A DNA stretch of 64,000 nt from Nitrobacteraceae bacterium AZCC 1564 (GCA_036924835.1 JBAGRR010000001.1:620001-684000); one strand, 5' to 3'. Shown: positions 27,929 to 37,866, counted from the first letter of the stretch. The notes: generated by a model from the sequence alone, not told the origin. Made by a program: numbers and translations.

Positions 27929-28027
27929 ATGGGGTCGATCGACACCATGATTTTGCCGACATGGTCGGCGCTGTGTGCGTTGGTACAACTGCCCGCTCGG
28001 CTTTGCCTGCGGGGGCCGTTGGCATAA
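27929..28027 (+). pseudogene. lptF: Probable remnant of lptF
   Basis: In this group lptF normally lies between divergent pepA and lptG. Here only about 470 bp separate them (27575-28040). A 32-codon frame starting at 27929 begins MGSIDTMILPT, which resembles the start MGSIDRYIFRT that I remember for LptF of Bradyrhizobium relatives, then diverges and stops. The rest of the roughly 390-codon gene is absent. This suggests a large internal deletion leaving the start region. The comparison is from memory and the short match is weak evidence; an lptF copy elsewhere in the genome is possible. The remainder of the gap should hold the operon promoter. Confidence 0.4.
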
Positions 28028-28040
28028 AGCGATAACGCCC

Positions 28041-29120
28041 ATGGTCACAACGATCCTTGCCCGCTATTTTGCTGCGCGTTTCCTTGTCGCGACGCTCGCC
28101 GTGTTTGCCAGCATTTTTGTTCTGGTGATCACCGTCGATTACATTGAGCTGATGCGCCGCGCCGCCGGCCTGGCCGACGTTTCCGGCCTGTTCGTCGCTC
28201 AAACGTCCCTATACCGCGTTCCGATCTCTCTCGAGAAGCTGATGCCATTCTGCATTCAGATCGGGGCGATGGCATCTTTCCTGGCCTTGTCGCGGCGCCT
28301 GGAACTCGTCATTGCGCGAGCCGCGGGAATCTCTGCCTGGCAATTTATTACACCCGCCGTTCTCAGCGCGCTCGCGCTCGGCGTGTTCGCCACAGTGGCT
28401 TACAATCCGATCTCAGCAGAATTGCTGGAGCGTGCGAAGGGAATGGAGACTCGGATCTTCACTGATCGCGCCTCCGAGGGCGCGAGCTTCTGGATGAATC
28501 AATCGACGAGCGAGGGACAAAGCATCATCAATGCCGCCCGGAGCCAGGGCCAGGGCGTGCTACTGACCGGCTTGACGGTATTTAGGTACGATCCCTCTGG
28601 TGTTTTCAAGGAACGAATCGAGGCCCGCGAAGCGACACTCGAATCGGGCCGTTGGGTGTTTAAGCAAGTCCGCCGCTACACCTTGGACAGCCCTGTCGAG
28701 GAACAGGCAACATATGTTTTGGCAACGACACTGACCCCCGCGCAGGTTCGGAACAGTTTTTCCACACCCGAAACTGTGTCTTTTTGGCAACTTCCGGACT
28801 ACATCAAATCATCTGAAAACTCGGGACAAACGACCGCCGGCTACCGATTACAGTATCAGAAGCTGCTCGCACGCCCATTTTTGCTGGCTTCAATGGTGTT
28901 GTTGGCCGCGGCAGTGAGCCTTCGGTTCTTCCGCTTTGGCGGGGTGCAAAAGATGGTTTTGAGTGGCGTTGCAGCGGGGTTTCTGCTCTATGTCCTGTCG
29001 AAAGTAACTGAGGATTTAAGCAAGGCTGAGTTGATGCATCCGCTCGCTGCTGCGTGGCTGCCCGTCTGTGTGGGTGGTCTCGCTGGCTTTTTGGCCTTGC
29101 TACACCAGGAGGACGGGTAG
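28041..29120 (+). CDS. lptG: LPS export ABC transporter permease LptG
   Basis: 359 residues from ATG 28041. Membrane helices lie at about 12-34, 55-80, 98-120, and three near the C-terminus (about 275-355), enclosing a large periplasmic beta-jellyroll region. The blocks FVLVITVDYIELMRR and LALSRRLELVIARAAGISAWQF are those of LptG in alphaproteobacteria. With LptF and the ATPase LptB it lifts lipopolysaccharide from the inner membrane into the Lpt bridge. It overlaps the lptD start by one base (TAGTG). The partner LptF gene, usually just upstream, is missing. Confidence 0.9.
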   Translation: MVTTILARYFAARFLVATLAVFASIFVLVITVDYIELMRRAAGLADVSGLFVAQTSLYRVPISLEKLMPFCIQIGAMASFLALSRRLELVIARAAGISAWQFITPAVLSALALGVFATVAYNPISAELLERAKGMETRIFTDRASEGASFWMNQSTSEGQSIINAARSQGQGVLLTGLTVFRYDPSGVFKERIEAREATLESGRWVFKQVRRYTLDSPVEEQATYVLATTLTPAQVRNSFSTPETVSFWQLPDYIKSSENSGQTTAGYRLQYQKLLARPFLLASMVLLAAAVSLRFFRFGGVQKMVLSGVAAGFLLYVLSKVTEDLSKAELMHPLAAAWLPVCVGGLAGFLALLHQEDG

Positions 29121-31624
29121 TGGCCGTTGTCGCCGCCCTCCAAGGACTGACGCCTGTGTTCAGGCGGCGCATGCGCTTGCGCCGTCAATGCCTTGCCGTG
29201 TCTGCTCTTTTGGGGCTGATCTTCACAGCTGGAGCTGCTGGTCTGGCGCCGACACCGGCTGCAGCTCAACTTTACACAACTTATCAGTACAACCCTCGCC
29301 CGCCCGCCCCGCCGAGAGCGGCCCCCAACGCTGCCAACGATGGGCAGATGCTGGTTCAGGCCACAGAGGTCAACTACGACTATAACAACTCGCGCGTCTC
29401 CGCCGTTGGCAGCGTGCAGATCTACTATCACGGCTCGACGCTGGAGGCGGACAAGGTCATTTACGACCAGAAAACCAAGCGCCTTCATGCCGAAGGCAAC
29501 GTCCGGCTGACCGATGCCGACGGCAAGATCACCTACGCGAATCTGCTCGACCTGAGTGACGATTACCGCGACGGGTTTGTTGACTCGCTGCGTCTTGATA
29601 CGCCCGACCAGACCCGCATGGCCGCGGCGCGCGCAGATCGCAGCCGCGGCGACGTCACGATTTTCCAGAGCGGTACCTATACCGCCTGCGCAGCCTGTAA
29701 GGACAATCCGAAGAAACCACCGCTTTGGCAGGTCAAGGGCGCGCGCATCATCCACAATCAGACCGAGAAGATGCTCTATTTCGAGGATGCCAGCCTCGAA
29801 TTCTTCGGCATGCCGATTGCCTATATGCCGTACTTCTCGACGCCGGACCCGACGGTCAAGCGCAAGAGCGGCTTCCTGATGCCGGGCTATCAGTCGAACT
29901 CAGCGTACGGCTTCAGCGTCGAAGTCCCCTACTACTTCGCGCTCGCGCCGGACTACGATCTGACGGTGGCGCCACGCTACACCACCAAGCAAGGCTTGTT
30001 GATGCAAGGCGAGTTTCGTCAGCGCCTGATCGACGGCGCGTACGAAATTCGTGCCTATGGCATCCGGCAGGATGATCCGGGGGCTTTCGGCCCCAACCCC
30101 GGCAATCGCGAATTCCGCGGAGGCATCGACACCAAGGGGCAGTTCGCGCTGAACGACAAGTGGGTCTGGGGCTGGGACGCGGTGGCGGTTTCCGACAAAG
30201 CCTTCTTCATCGATTACAATCTGGGTCCTTACAAGAACGCGCTGAATTCGTTCCTGCTGGTCCCTGATACGGGCCTATCGCAGATCTATCTGACGGGCGT
30301 CGGTAACCGCAGTTACTTTGATGCCCGCGTGATGCACTTCCTGGGCTACTCATCTGCTGACATCCAGAGCCAGCTGCCGGTCGTTCATCCTGTCATCGAC
30401 TATTCGAATGTGCTCAACCGCAACCTGTTGGGCGGTGAGCTGAGTTACAAAGCGAACTTCACCAGCCTCTCGCGCGACTTGGCGGCGTTCGATCCGATCA
30501 CGAACACAGCGGCACTCACTGGCTTCTGCTTGCCTACGTCTGCCGACCCAAATGCCAGGGCACCTAACAACTGCCTGTTGCGGGGCATTGCCGGCAATTA
30601 CAACCGCCTCTCAGCCGAAGTCGAATGGCGACGGTCGTTCACCGATTCCATTGGACAGATTTTCACGCCGTTCGCATCGCTCCGTGGCGATCTGATCGAT
30701 GCTGACATTCTGAATCAACCCGGTGTCGCCAACTATCTGCCGCCTGGAGCGTTCCAGACGGCGCGGATTATGCCGACCATTGGGCTTGAGTACCGCTATC
30801 CTTTCATCAATGTGCAGCCATGGGGTACAACGACGATCGAACCGATCGCCCAGCTCATCATCCGTCCGAACGAAACGAACGCCAGCCGCATTCCGAATGA
30901 AGACGCACAGAGTCTGACATTCGACGACAGCAATCTCTTCAGTGTGAACAAATTCTCCGGCTGGGATCGTGTCGAAGGTGGCGGCCGGGCCAACGTGGGC
31001 GTGCAGGCGACAACGCAGTTCGACCGTGGCGGTTTCATCAACGTCCTGTTTGGACAGTCCTATCAATTGTTCGGTTTGAACTCCTATACAGTTGGGGGCC
31101 TGACAAATACCGGCCTCGAGAGTGGTCTTGACAAAGCTCAGTCAGATTACGTCGGCCGCATCTCCTATCAGCCGAACAAGATCTACAGCCTCACGGCTCG
31201 CACCCGCCTGGATGAGGCAACGGGGGCCGTACGCCGCTTTGAACTCGAGGGTAAGGCCAATTTCGACCGCTTCTCGCTTAGCATGCTCTATGGCAATTAC
31301 GACAAGCAGCCCGAACTCGGATTCCTGACCCGGCGCGAAGGCATCCTAGGTACGGGCTCGCTCAAAGTCGCGGAAAACTGGGTTGTGTCTGGCGGATTGC
31401 GCTACGACATTACCAATCAGTCGATCAATCAATACATCGTCGGCGCGGGTTACGTGGATGATTGCTTCATCTTGGCGCTCAATTATGTAACCGACTACAA
31501 CTACACGTCGACGATCAACCTGACACCCGTCACGGATCATCGCGTGATGTTGCAGATCGGCCTGCGGACAATCGGCACCACGTCGCTAAATACCGGAATC
31601 GGGTCGACAACGACGCAATACTGA
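29120..31624 (+). CDS. lptD: LPS assembly outer-membrane protein LptD
   Basis: 834 residues from GTG 29120, which has AGGAGG seven bases upstream and overlaps the lptG stop. The signal peptide (RRQCLAVSALLGLIFTAGAA to about residue 48) is followed by an OstA/LptA-like N-terminal domain (VQATEVNYDYNNSRVSAVGS). The large LptD barrel domain follows (YEFRYPFINVQ-like strands, e.g. GLEYRYPFINVQPWGTTTIE). Cys residues at CAACKDNPKK and in the FCLPT...NCLL region could form the stabilising disulphides. It inserts LPS into the outer leaflet with LptE. Confidence 0.94.
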   Translation: MAVVAALQGLTPVFRRRMRLRRQCLAVSALLGLIFTAGAAGLAPTPAAAQLYTTYQYNPRPPAPPRAAPNAANDGQMLVQATEVNYDYNNSRVSAVGSVQIYYHGSTLEADKVIYDQKTKRLHAEGNVRLTDADGKITYANLLDLSDDYRDGFVDSLRLDTPDQTRMAAARADRSRGDVTIFQSGTYTACAACKDNPKKPPLWQVKGARIIHNQTEKMLYFEDASLEFFGMPIAYMPYFSTPDPTVKRKSGFLMPGYQSNSAYGFSVEVPYYFALAPDYDLTVAPRYTTKQGLLMQGEFRQRLIDGAYEIRAYGIRQDDPGAFGPNPGNREFRGGIDTKGQFALNDKWVWGWDAVAVSDKAFFIDYNLGPYKNALNSFLLVPDTGLSQIYLTGVGNRSYFDARVMHFLGYSSADIQSQLPVVHPVIDYSNVLNRNLLGGELSYKANFTSLSRDLAAFDPITNTAALTGFCLPTSADPNARAPNNCLLRGIAGNYNRLSAEVEWRRSFTDSIGQIFTPFASLRGDLIDADILNQPGVANYLPPGAFQTARIMPTIGLEYRYPFINVQPWGTTTIEPIAQLIIRPNETNASRIPNEDAQSLTFDDSNLFSVNKFSGWDRVEGGGRANVGVQATTQFDRGGFINVLFGQSYQLFGLNSYTVGGLTNTGLESGLDKAQSDYVGRISYQPNKIYSLTARTRLDEATGAVRRFELEGKANFDRFSLSMLYGNYDKQPELGFLTRREGILGTGSLKVAENWVVSGGLRYDITNQSINQYIVGAGYVDDCFILALNYVTDYNYTSTINLTPVTDHRVMLQIGLRTIGTTSLNTGIGSTTTQY

Positions 31625-31789
31625 CCCTGCGGCGTATGCTTGCGGTCGATTAATCGCGCGGGAGTATTCCAATCGATGGAAACTTGTTTGCCGCAAAAAT
31701 GTGCTTTGAACAGGTAGGATGAGCACAGTTTCACCGAGAGAACCCCGCTTGGATTTGCTCAAGCCAACACAGCGACAACGGGCCTGACT

Positions 31790-32728
31790 ATGATTTCGAC
31801 CTTTCCGCTTCGTTTCACACGACTTGGACTTCTGGCGGCGGCAATCATGATTGCGTCGAACCAGAGCTCTGTTGTTATGGCACAGTCCGTCGCTGCGATC
31901 GTGAATGGCGAGCCAATCACCAACCTCGATATCGAACAGCGGATCAAGTTGACGACTCTCACGACCCGCAAGACGCCCTCGCGTCAGGAAGCTTTGGACG
32001 AACTCATCAACGATAAGGTCAAGATCAAGGAAGGAAAAAAGTACGGTCTCGACTTGTCGTCCTCCGACGTTGATGCGGCATTCGGAAACATGGCTTCCAG
32101 AATGCGGATGAGCAGCGACCAGTTGGTCAAGACCCTTGAAGGCCACGGAATCAGGCCCGAAACGCTCAAGTCTCGCATTAAAGCAGATATGACGTGGGGC
32201 AACCTTGTTCGTGGACGGTTCCAATCCTCGTTCATTGTCGCTGAAAAGGATCTTCGTGCTGCCGTTGGCAACAAGGTTGACGACAGCAATCCACAGACCG
32301 AAAGCTATGAGTACCTGGTTCGCCCGATTGTCCTGGTCCTGCCTCGCGGATCGTCACAAGCTGTCGTGGAGCAACGCCGCAAAGAGGCAGAATTGCTCCG
32401 CAACAGGATCCAGAGCTGTGACGAGGCCAACGAACTTTTCCGTTCGATGCGGGATGCAGCAATACGCGACCAGATGACCAAGACGTCTGCCGATCTGCCT
32501 CCCCCGCTGCGTGAACTTCTCGACAAGACGCCTGTTGGCAAACTGACTCCACCGGAGGTCACCAAACAAGGGATCGAGATGGTGGCGTTGTGCAGTCGCA
32601 AGCCGACGACAGCGGATACGCCAGCCAAGCGCGAAGCGCGCGAGAAAATCTATAATCAACGATACGAAGCCAAGTCCAAATCGTATCTGCAGGAAGCCCG
32701 AAAGGGCGCCATGATTGAAATGCGCTAG
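31790..32728 (+). CDS. surA: SurA-type periplasmic chaperone / peptidyl-prolyl isomerase
   Basis: 312 residues. A signal peptide (about 1-31, ending VVMAQ) is followed by AAIVNGEPITNLDIEQRIKL, the start of the SurA N-terminal chaperone domain. One weak parvulin-like domain follows (about 170-275). This is shorter than E. coli SurA, which has two. It escorts outer-membrane proteins, LptD included, to the BAM complex, which fits its place after lptD. The stop codon TAG is part of the first CTAG of the repeat at 32725. The 165-bp gap after lptD may contain a promoter. Confidence 0.88.
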   Translation: MISTFPLRFTRLGLLAAAIMIASNQSSVVMAQSVAAIVNGEPITNLDIEQRIKLTTLTTRKTPSRQEALDELINDKVKIKEGKKYGLDLSSSDVDAAFGNMASRMRMSSDQLVKTLEGHGIRPETLKSRIKADMTWGNLVRGRFQSSFIVAEKDLRAAVGNKVDDSNPQTESYEYLVRPIVLVLPRGSSQAVVEQRRKEAELLRNRIQSCDEANELFRSMRDAAIRDQMTKTSADLPPPLRELLDKTPVGKLTPPEVTKQGIEMVALCSRKPTTADTPAKREAREKIYNQRYEAKSKSYLQEARKGAMIEMR

Positions 32729-32890
32729 TGCCCTGTCTCCGAATAACCGACCAATTTGCCGCACGCCCATACGGTTATTCGGAGACCAAAGGACGCTAGC
32801 AAACCTATAATTCTAGTGTGGCTTTGTTTCGCAATTGCCGATAAAAGACGAGCTGCAAGTGTGGTCGGCAATTGCGAGACGCCACACTAG
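32725..32890. repeat. Twin palindromic element, type K-L
   Basis: First hairpin 32725-32799: left GTCTCCGAATAACCG, right CGGTTATTCGGAGAC, bulge on the right arm. Spacer CAAACCTATAATT. Second hairpin 32813-32890: left GCAATTGCCG, right CGGCAATTGC, bulge TTT on the left arm. It begins inside the surA stop codon and ends 24 bp before pdxA, splitting an otherwise tight operon. Confidence 0.9.
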
Positions 32891-32914
32891 GATCTATCCA
32901 ATAATATCCCGGCC

Positions 32915-33934
32915 ATGAAAAAACCTCTCGCGCTGACGATCGGCGATCCCGCAGGCATTGGTCCCGACATCGCCATCGCCGCCTGGCTTGAGCGACGTGA
33001 GCTTAATCTTCCGGCCTTCTATCTCGTCGGAGATGCTGCCTTCATGGCCTCGCGAGCTCAGGCTCTTGGAGCGAATGTTGAATTCGCAGATACCAGTGCC
33101 GAGGAAAGCCAAGCAGTCTTTCGAGAGGCCTTTCCCGTCGTGTCGAGCGGTGTCGCAGCCACCGCCCGCCCCGGTCATCCTGATGACAGCAGCGCGCCCG
33201 CAGCCATCGCCTCCATTCGCCACGCCGTCGCCGACGTGACTGCTGGACGGGCAAGTGCGATTGTCACCAATCCTGTCGCCAAGAGTGTGCTGTACCGCGC
33301 CGGATTCTCACATCCAGGCCACACGGAGTTTCTCGCGGAGCTGGCAAGCGTCGAGGGCAAGGCTCCGATGCCGGTTATGATGCTGTGGTCGCCGATGCTG
33401 GCCGTGGTACCGGTCACCATCCACGTATCGCTGCGTGAGGCCATCGCAGAACTCACCACCGATCTGATTGTCAAGACGGCCCGGATTGTCGTTTCTGATC
33501 TGAAAGCAAAGTTCGGATTGAGGAACCCGCGTCTCGCGCTCTCCGGCCTCAATCCACATGCTGGTGAAGACGGCTCACTTGGCCTCGAGGATCAATCCAT
33601 CATCGCCCCTGCGGTTACGGCACTTCAGCGTGAGGGAATTGATGTACGAGGCCCGCTGCCCGCAGACACCATGTTTCACCCAGCAGCGCGCACGACCTAT
33701 GACTGCGCGATTTGTATGTATCACGATCAGGCGCTGATCCCGATAAAGACCATCGCGTTTGACGAAGGGGTGAACGTTACGCTTGGTCTACCGTTCATAC
33801 GCACCTCACCGGACCACGGAACTGCATTCAACATCGCCGGCACTGGTCGCGCCAATCCGTCGAGCTTGATTGCGGCCCTCCGTCTCGCGTCACGGATGAC
33901 ACCCGCACAATCGGAGCCGACTGGCCGAGCATGA
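32915..33934 (+). CDS. pdxA: 4-hydroxythreonine-4-phosphate dehydrogenase
   Basis: 339 residues. It begins [20 protein letters not shown], the PdxA signature. [21 protein letters not shown] supplies substrate and metal contacts, and [20 protein letters not shown] is the conserved metal-binding His/Asp region. It oxidises 4-phosphohydroxy-L-threonine with NAD in pyridoxal phosphate synthesis. Its stop overlaps the rsmA start (ATGA), the normal pdxA-rsmA arrangement. Confidence 0.95.
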   Translation: MKKPLALTIGDPAGIGPDIAIAAWLERRELNLPAFYLVGDAAFMASRAQALGANVEFADTSAEESQAVFREAFPVVSSGVAATARPGHPDDSSAPAAIASIRHAVADVTAGRASAIVTNPVAKSVLYRAGFSHPGHTEFLAELASVEGKAPMPVMMLWSPMLAVVPVTIHVSLREAIAELTTDLIVKTARIVVSDLKAKFGLRNPRLALSGLNPHAGEDGSLGLEDQSIIAPAVTALQREGIDVRGPLPADTMFHPAARTTYDCAICMYHDQALIPIKTIAFDEGVNVTLGLPFIRTSPDHGTAFNIAGTGRANPSSLIAALRLASRMTPAQSEPTGRA

Positions 33935-34776
33935 GTGCCATCGACGACCTGCCGCCGCTGAGCGATGTTATTCGACGGCACGAGCTCTCCGCTCGAAAAT
34001 CGCTGGGTCAAAACTTCCTCCTCGATCTCAACCTGACAGCACGAATTGCGCGAGCCGCTGCTCCTCTGGAAAACTCCGTCATTGTTGAAATCGGCCCCGG
34101 CCCGGGCGGGCTGACGCGTGCCCTGCTCGCACTGGGTGCCAAGCGCGTCATCGCGGTCGAACGCGACGAGCGCGCCATTCCAGCGCTCCAGGAGATTGCG
34201 GAACGCTATCCCGGCCGGCTCGAAATCGTGGAAGCCGATGCAATGACATTCGATCCCCGTCCGCTGCTCGGCGGTGAACGGGCCAAAATCGTTGCCAACT
34301 TGCCCTACAACATCGCAACTGCGCTGCTTGTCGACTGGCTCTGCGCGGAGCCATGGCCGCCATGGTACGAGATGATGGTCTTGATGTTTCAGCGCGAAGT
34401 CGCTGAACGCATCGTCGCCCGCGAAAACGAGGACGCCTACGGGCGGCTCGGCGTCTTGTCGAACTGGCGCGCCGAAACCAAGATCCTGTTTGATATTTCG
34501 CCGAGCGCCTTCGTGCCTCCGCCCAAGGTCACGTCGTCTGTCGTACGCCTCATCCCACGTCCCTTACCTGAACCCTGCGACCGCCGGATGCTGGAGCGTG
34601 TGGCCGCGGCCGCCTTTGGCCAACGGCGAAAAATGCTGCGCCAGAGCCTGAAGTCGCTTGGGGTCGATCCCACCGCGCTCGCTGCGGCAGCCGGCATCGA
34701 CCCGACACGCCGAGCCGAAACGATCCCCGTTACAGGTTTTGTTGCCATGGCACGTGAACTAGTGTCCCGGTTCTGA
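33931..34776 (+). CDS. rsmA: 16S rRNA dimethyladenosine transferase
   Basis: 281 residues. SAM-binding [17 protein letters not shown] is at about residues 52-68, and the catalytic [11 protein letters not shown] at about 125. [11 protein letters not shown] is the C-terminal conserved helix. It dimethylates two adjacent adenines in helix 45 of 16S rRNA. The start overlaps the pdxA stop (ATGA). The last five codons (Leu-Val-Ser-Arg-Phe) and the TGA stop are made by the left arm of the hairpin beginning at 34759, so the native C-terminus has been replaced or extended by the repeat. Confidence 0.95.
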   Translation: MSAIDDLPPLSDVIRRHELSARKSLGQNFLLDLNLTARIARAAAPLENSVIVEIGPGPGGLTRALLALGAKRVIAVERDERAIPALQEIAERYPGRLEIVEADAMTFDPRPLLGGERAKIVANLPYNIATALLVDWLCAEPWPPWYEMMVLMFQREVAERIVARENEDAYGRLGVLSNWRAETKILFDISPSAFVPPPKVTSSVVRLIPRPLPEPCDRRMLERVAAAAFGQRRKMLRQSLKSLGVDPTALAAAAGIDPTRRAETIPVTGFVAMARELVSRF

Positions 34777-34929
34777 CATTCGTATCAGCTTGCGGCTAGC
34801 TCGTTTACGAATGTCAGAACCTAAGGGACACTAGCAATAATATGACTGTAGTGCGGTTTTGGATCTGACGTTCGTATGATGGACCAGCGGTGAATACTGA
34901 TACGAACGTCAGATCCAAAACCGCACTAG
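34759..34929. repeat. Twin palindromic element, type F plus a related hairpin
   Basis: First hairpin 34759-34834: CTAGTGTCCCGGTTCTGACA left, TACGAATGTCAGAACC right, bulge on the right arm. Spacer CAATAATATGAC. Second hairpin 34847-34929: left GCGGTTTTGGATCTGACG, right CGTCAGATCCAAAACCGC, arms equal. It overlaps the 3' end of rsmA and precedes the alcohol dehydrogenase gene by 49 bp. Confidence 0.9.
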
Positions 34930-34977
34930 CGAATACTTTGCCCGAGAAATCAAAACCAGAATGAGGGAAGAAACGCG

Positions 34978-36039
34978 ATGGCTCCGATGCGCCGCCAATC
35001 ATTGGTGAAGTTCGACGCTCCACTTTGCGAAACCATCGTGGATACGCCAACGCCCCAAGGAAGCGAAATTTTGGTACGCGTCGAACGCTGCGGTCTGTGT
35101 CACTCCGATCTGCACATCCAGGACGGCTATGCCGACATCGGCGGCGGTAAAAGGCTCGACACCACTCGCGGCATGAAGCTGCCGTTTACACTCGGCCACG
35201 AGATTGCCGGCGTTGTCGAAGAGGTCGGCCCAGACGTATCCAAAGACCTGATCGGCCGGAAAGCAGCCGTCTTTCCCTGGATCGGCTGTGGCCAATGCAA
35301 AGACTGCATGAACGGTGATGAGAATCTTTGTACGCGCAACCGCTACCTCGGCGTTTCGCTGGATGGCGGCTTCGCGAGCCATGTTCTGGTGCCTGACGCA
35401 AAATATCTCCTCGATTATGATCCATTGCCTGTAAATGTTGCGGCAACGCTGATGTGTTCGGGGGCGACGGCCTACGGCGCGCTGAAGCGTCTGGTCGACC
35501 GCCCCCGCCAACGCAATCTTTTGCTGATCGGCCTTGGCGGCGTCGGAATGATGGGACTTTCCTTTGCAGCTGCAATGTTCAAGCAACCAGTATCGATCGC
35601 GGATCTCAGCGCGACAGCGCGAGAGACCGCACTCAAAAACGGCGCATCTCTTGCCTATGATCCGTCAGAACCTGATATCGCCAAGCGGATTATCAAGGAG
35701 ACCGAAGGCGGCTTCGATGGCATCGTCGATTTCGCGGGGAACGAGAAATCCATGAACTTTGCCATGAGCGTTCTGGCGCGCGGTGGCAAGATCGTCGTTT
35801 CCGGCCTGATGGGAGGCAATTTCAGTCTTCCTATGGTGCAGTGGGTCTACAAACGGATGACCATCGAAGGCTTCATGACTGGCACACTCGCCGAAGCACG
35901 TGAACTGATGATCTTGGCACGATCAGGCAAGATCAAGCCGACGCCCATGAAGGAAGAACCAATGGGCGATGTCCAGAAATGGATGGAAGAATTGCGAGCT
36001 GGAAAGGTCGTCGGCCGCATCATGCTGACGAACTCATAA
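34978..36039 (+). CDS. Zinc-dependent alcohol dehydrogenase (MDR family)
   Basis: 353 residues. The catalytic zinc ligand Cys lies in VERCGLCHSDLH, and the GHEIAG motif carries His and Glu. The structural zinc lobe is GCGQCKDCMNGDENLC (four Cys), and the Rossmann glycine motif is LLIGLGGVGMMGLS. All catalytic parts are intact, so an active NAD(P)-linked alcohol/aldehyde enzyme is expected; substrate unknown. The start has GAGGGAAGAAACGCG upstream. It stands alone after the repeat at 34759-34929. Confidence 0.9.
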   Translation: MAPMRRQSLVKFDAPLCETIVDTPTPQGSEILVRVERCGLCHSDLHIQDGYADIGGGKRLDTTRGMKLPFTLGHEIAGVVEEVGPDVSKDLIGRKAAVFPWIGCGQCKDCMNGDENLCTRNRYLGVSLDGGFASHVLVPDAKYLLDYDPLPVNVAATLMCSGATAYGALKRLVDRPRQRNLLLIGLGGVGMMGLSFAAAMFKQPVSIADLSATARETALKNGASLAYDPSEPDIAKRIIKETEGGFDGIVDFAGNEKSMNFAMSVLARGGKIVVSGLMGGNFSLPMVQWVYKRMTIEGFMTGTLAEARELMILARSGKIKPTPMKEEPMGDVQKWMEELRAGKVVGRIMLTNS

Positions 36040-36229
36040 GCGCAAGCTTTAGCGGGCCATAATTCATTCAACCAGTGATGGTTGCAACCTATCTTCACGC
36101 CTTCTCGGCGTCCGTTTGTGTGCCTGAATTAAGCCTTATGCTGTCCGGATTTGCGGCTCATTGCGACCCAACTTGTCACCGAGAACTTAACGCGAATGAC
36201 GTTCGCGTTGCGTGATGCCGGAGAGACAA

Positions 36230-37204
36230 ATGTCAAATCGAGCCGTGGTACCCCTATTTGCGGTGCTCATCAGTTCCCTCGCCTACACGGCTCTCACGGT
36301 ATCCACTGTCGCAGCACCTGCGACAGAAGACAAAGCAGAGACTTCCGCGAACGAGTGCCTTGCGGCCCCAAAGGCAGAAACACCCAAAGGTACACATTGG
36401 TACTACCGCCTCGAGAAAGGAACGAAGCGTAAGTGCTGGTATCTCGCGGACGCCGTGACGAAGGCGAGCAAAGCAGCCTCATCCGCTCCGGCTCCAACCC
36501 CATCGGCAAGTCCTGCCCCGCGTCGCGCACCTGAATCTGCAATCCAACCCACAGTCGCGAATGCACGCGCAGAACTCACGCGCCGCGCGCCAAATGCAGA
36601 GAACGTATCGGACGATGCAACTCTCAGCGAAACCATCTGGCCAGAGCCGGAACCGCGCACTGATGCCGTCGCCAGCAACAACGACCAAGGCACCAATGTT
36701 CAGCCGGAAAATACGGGCACTGGCTCCGCGGCAACTGCGCCTGCAAAAGATTGGGCAATGACGTCGCGTTGGCCCGAATCCAATTTGCCCAACACAACCG
36801 ATAACCGATCAACTGTACCGGTTGAAACTCGTCCGCAGCAAAGTGCCTCGCTGCAAGCCGCCACCAAGGACAAAACCGCTGGTCCTGAAGCAGCGACGCA
36901 ATTCCACGGAATCGCGTTCAACAGCACTCCGATGCTGCTCATCATGCTTGCTGGTGTGCTGACGATTGTCGCCGTCGCGGGCCGTATGATCATCAAGTAT
37001 GCGAGTAACGGACGAGCGAAAAACCGCAATCCGCGGCGCAATATCTGGGATTCCATCCCCCAAGAAAGCGGAGCTTCGCACGCTTATGAAGCTCTGCTGC
37101 GGCCGCGAAACTCCCAGTTTGCAGACGTTCCGGCTGAAGCGAACGACTCGAGCGATGAGATCGAGAAACTGCTTCAGCGTGCGTCGAAACGCGCGGCAGC
37201 CTGA
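36230..37204 (+). CDS. Hypothetical membrane protein with secreted N-terminal part
   Basis: 324 residues from ATG 36230 (GGAGAG at proper distance). A signal or anchor segment (VVPLFAVLISSLAYTALTV) is followed by a Cys-containing motif ECLAAPKAETPKGTHWYYR then KGTKRKCWYL. That is a short conserved module often seen in this group of bacteria. A long disordered Ala/Pro/Thr-rich linker (about 85-235) follows, then a membrane helix (MLLIMLAGVLTIVAVAGRMI, about 240-260). The tail is charged and cytoplasmic, ending EIEKLLQRASKRAAA. Function unknown; the layout suggests an envelope-spanning or regulatory protein. Confidence 0.75.
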   Translation: MSNRAVVPLFAVLISSLAYTALTVSTVAAPATEDKAETSANECLAAPKAETPKGTHWYYRLEKGTKRKCWYLADAVTKASKAASSAPAPTPSASPAPRRAPESAIQPTVANARAELTRRAPNAENVSDDATLSETIWPEPEPRTDAVASNNDQGTNVQPENTGTGSAATAPAKDWAMTSRWPESNLPNTTDNRSTVPVETRPQQSASLQAATKDKTAGPEAATQFHGIAFNSTPMLLIMLAGVLTIVAVAGRMIIKYASNGRAKNRNPRRNIWDSIPQESGASHAYEALLRPRNSQFADVPAEANDSSDEIEKLLQRASKRAAA

Positions 37205-37206
37205 CG

Positions 37207-37863
37207 TTATTTTTCGAGCTGCCGCTGCAACTCACGTACGAAGGTCGACAACCCTGTTTGGCGTTCGCGCTTGAGCCGCTCGGCCTGCAAGATGGTTGCG
37301 ACTTCCGTATAGGCCACATCTACATCGCGATTGGTCACAACGTAGTCGTACTCCGCCCAATGGCTCAGCTCGTGGCTGGCGCGGCTCATCCGGCCACGGA
37401 TGACCTCGTTGGAGTCCTGGGCTCGCGTGTGCAGGCGCTTTTCGAGGTCAGCGGCTGATGGCGGCAAGATGAAAACACTGACGACATCATCACGAGCTTT
37501 TTCACGAAGCTGCTGCGTGCCCTGCCAATCAATATCGAAGAGCACATCTTGCCCCGATGCGAGCGCATCCTCGACCGGTTTGCGCGGCGTGCCGTAGAGA
37601 TTGTCGAAGACCGGAGCGTATTCAAGAAACTCACCGTTCTTCACCATTGCATCGAACTTGGCCTTGTCGATGAAATGATAATGCTGGCCTTCAATCTCAC
37701 CCGGCCGCATCGCACGTGTCGTGGCGGATACAGACATGCTGAGTCCTGGCATTCGTTCGATCAGCATGCGCGACAATGTCGATTTGCCCGCGCCCGAAGG
37801 TGAAGACAATACGAACATCAATCCGCGTCGGTCTACGCCCCGCAAGCTGCCCCCTGCTGCCAT
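37207..37863 (-). CDS. gmk: Guanylate kinase
   Basis: 218 residues. The P-loop lies in FVLSSPSGAGKSTLSRML (about residues 17-34), followed by SATTRAMRPGEIEGQHYHFI for GMP binding and FLEYAPVFDNLYGTP. It phosphorylates GMP to GDP. It follows yicC by 3 bp on the same strand, the standard yicC-gmk operon. The stop lies 2 bp from the end of the convergent hypothetical gene. Confidence 0.95.
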   Translation of the reverse strand: MAAGGSLRGVDRRGLMFVLSSPSGAGKSTLSRMLIERMPGLSMSVSATTRAMRPGEIEGQHYHFIDKAKFDAMVKNGEFLEYAPVFDNLYGTPRKPVEDALASGQDVLFDIDWQGTQQLREKARDDVVSVFILPPSAADLEKRLHTRAQDSNEVIRGRMSRASHELSHWAEYDYVVTNRDVDVAYTEVATILQAERLKRERQTGLSTFVRELQRQLEK

Positions 37864-37866
37864 GCG

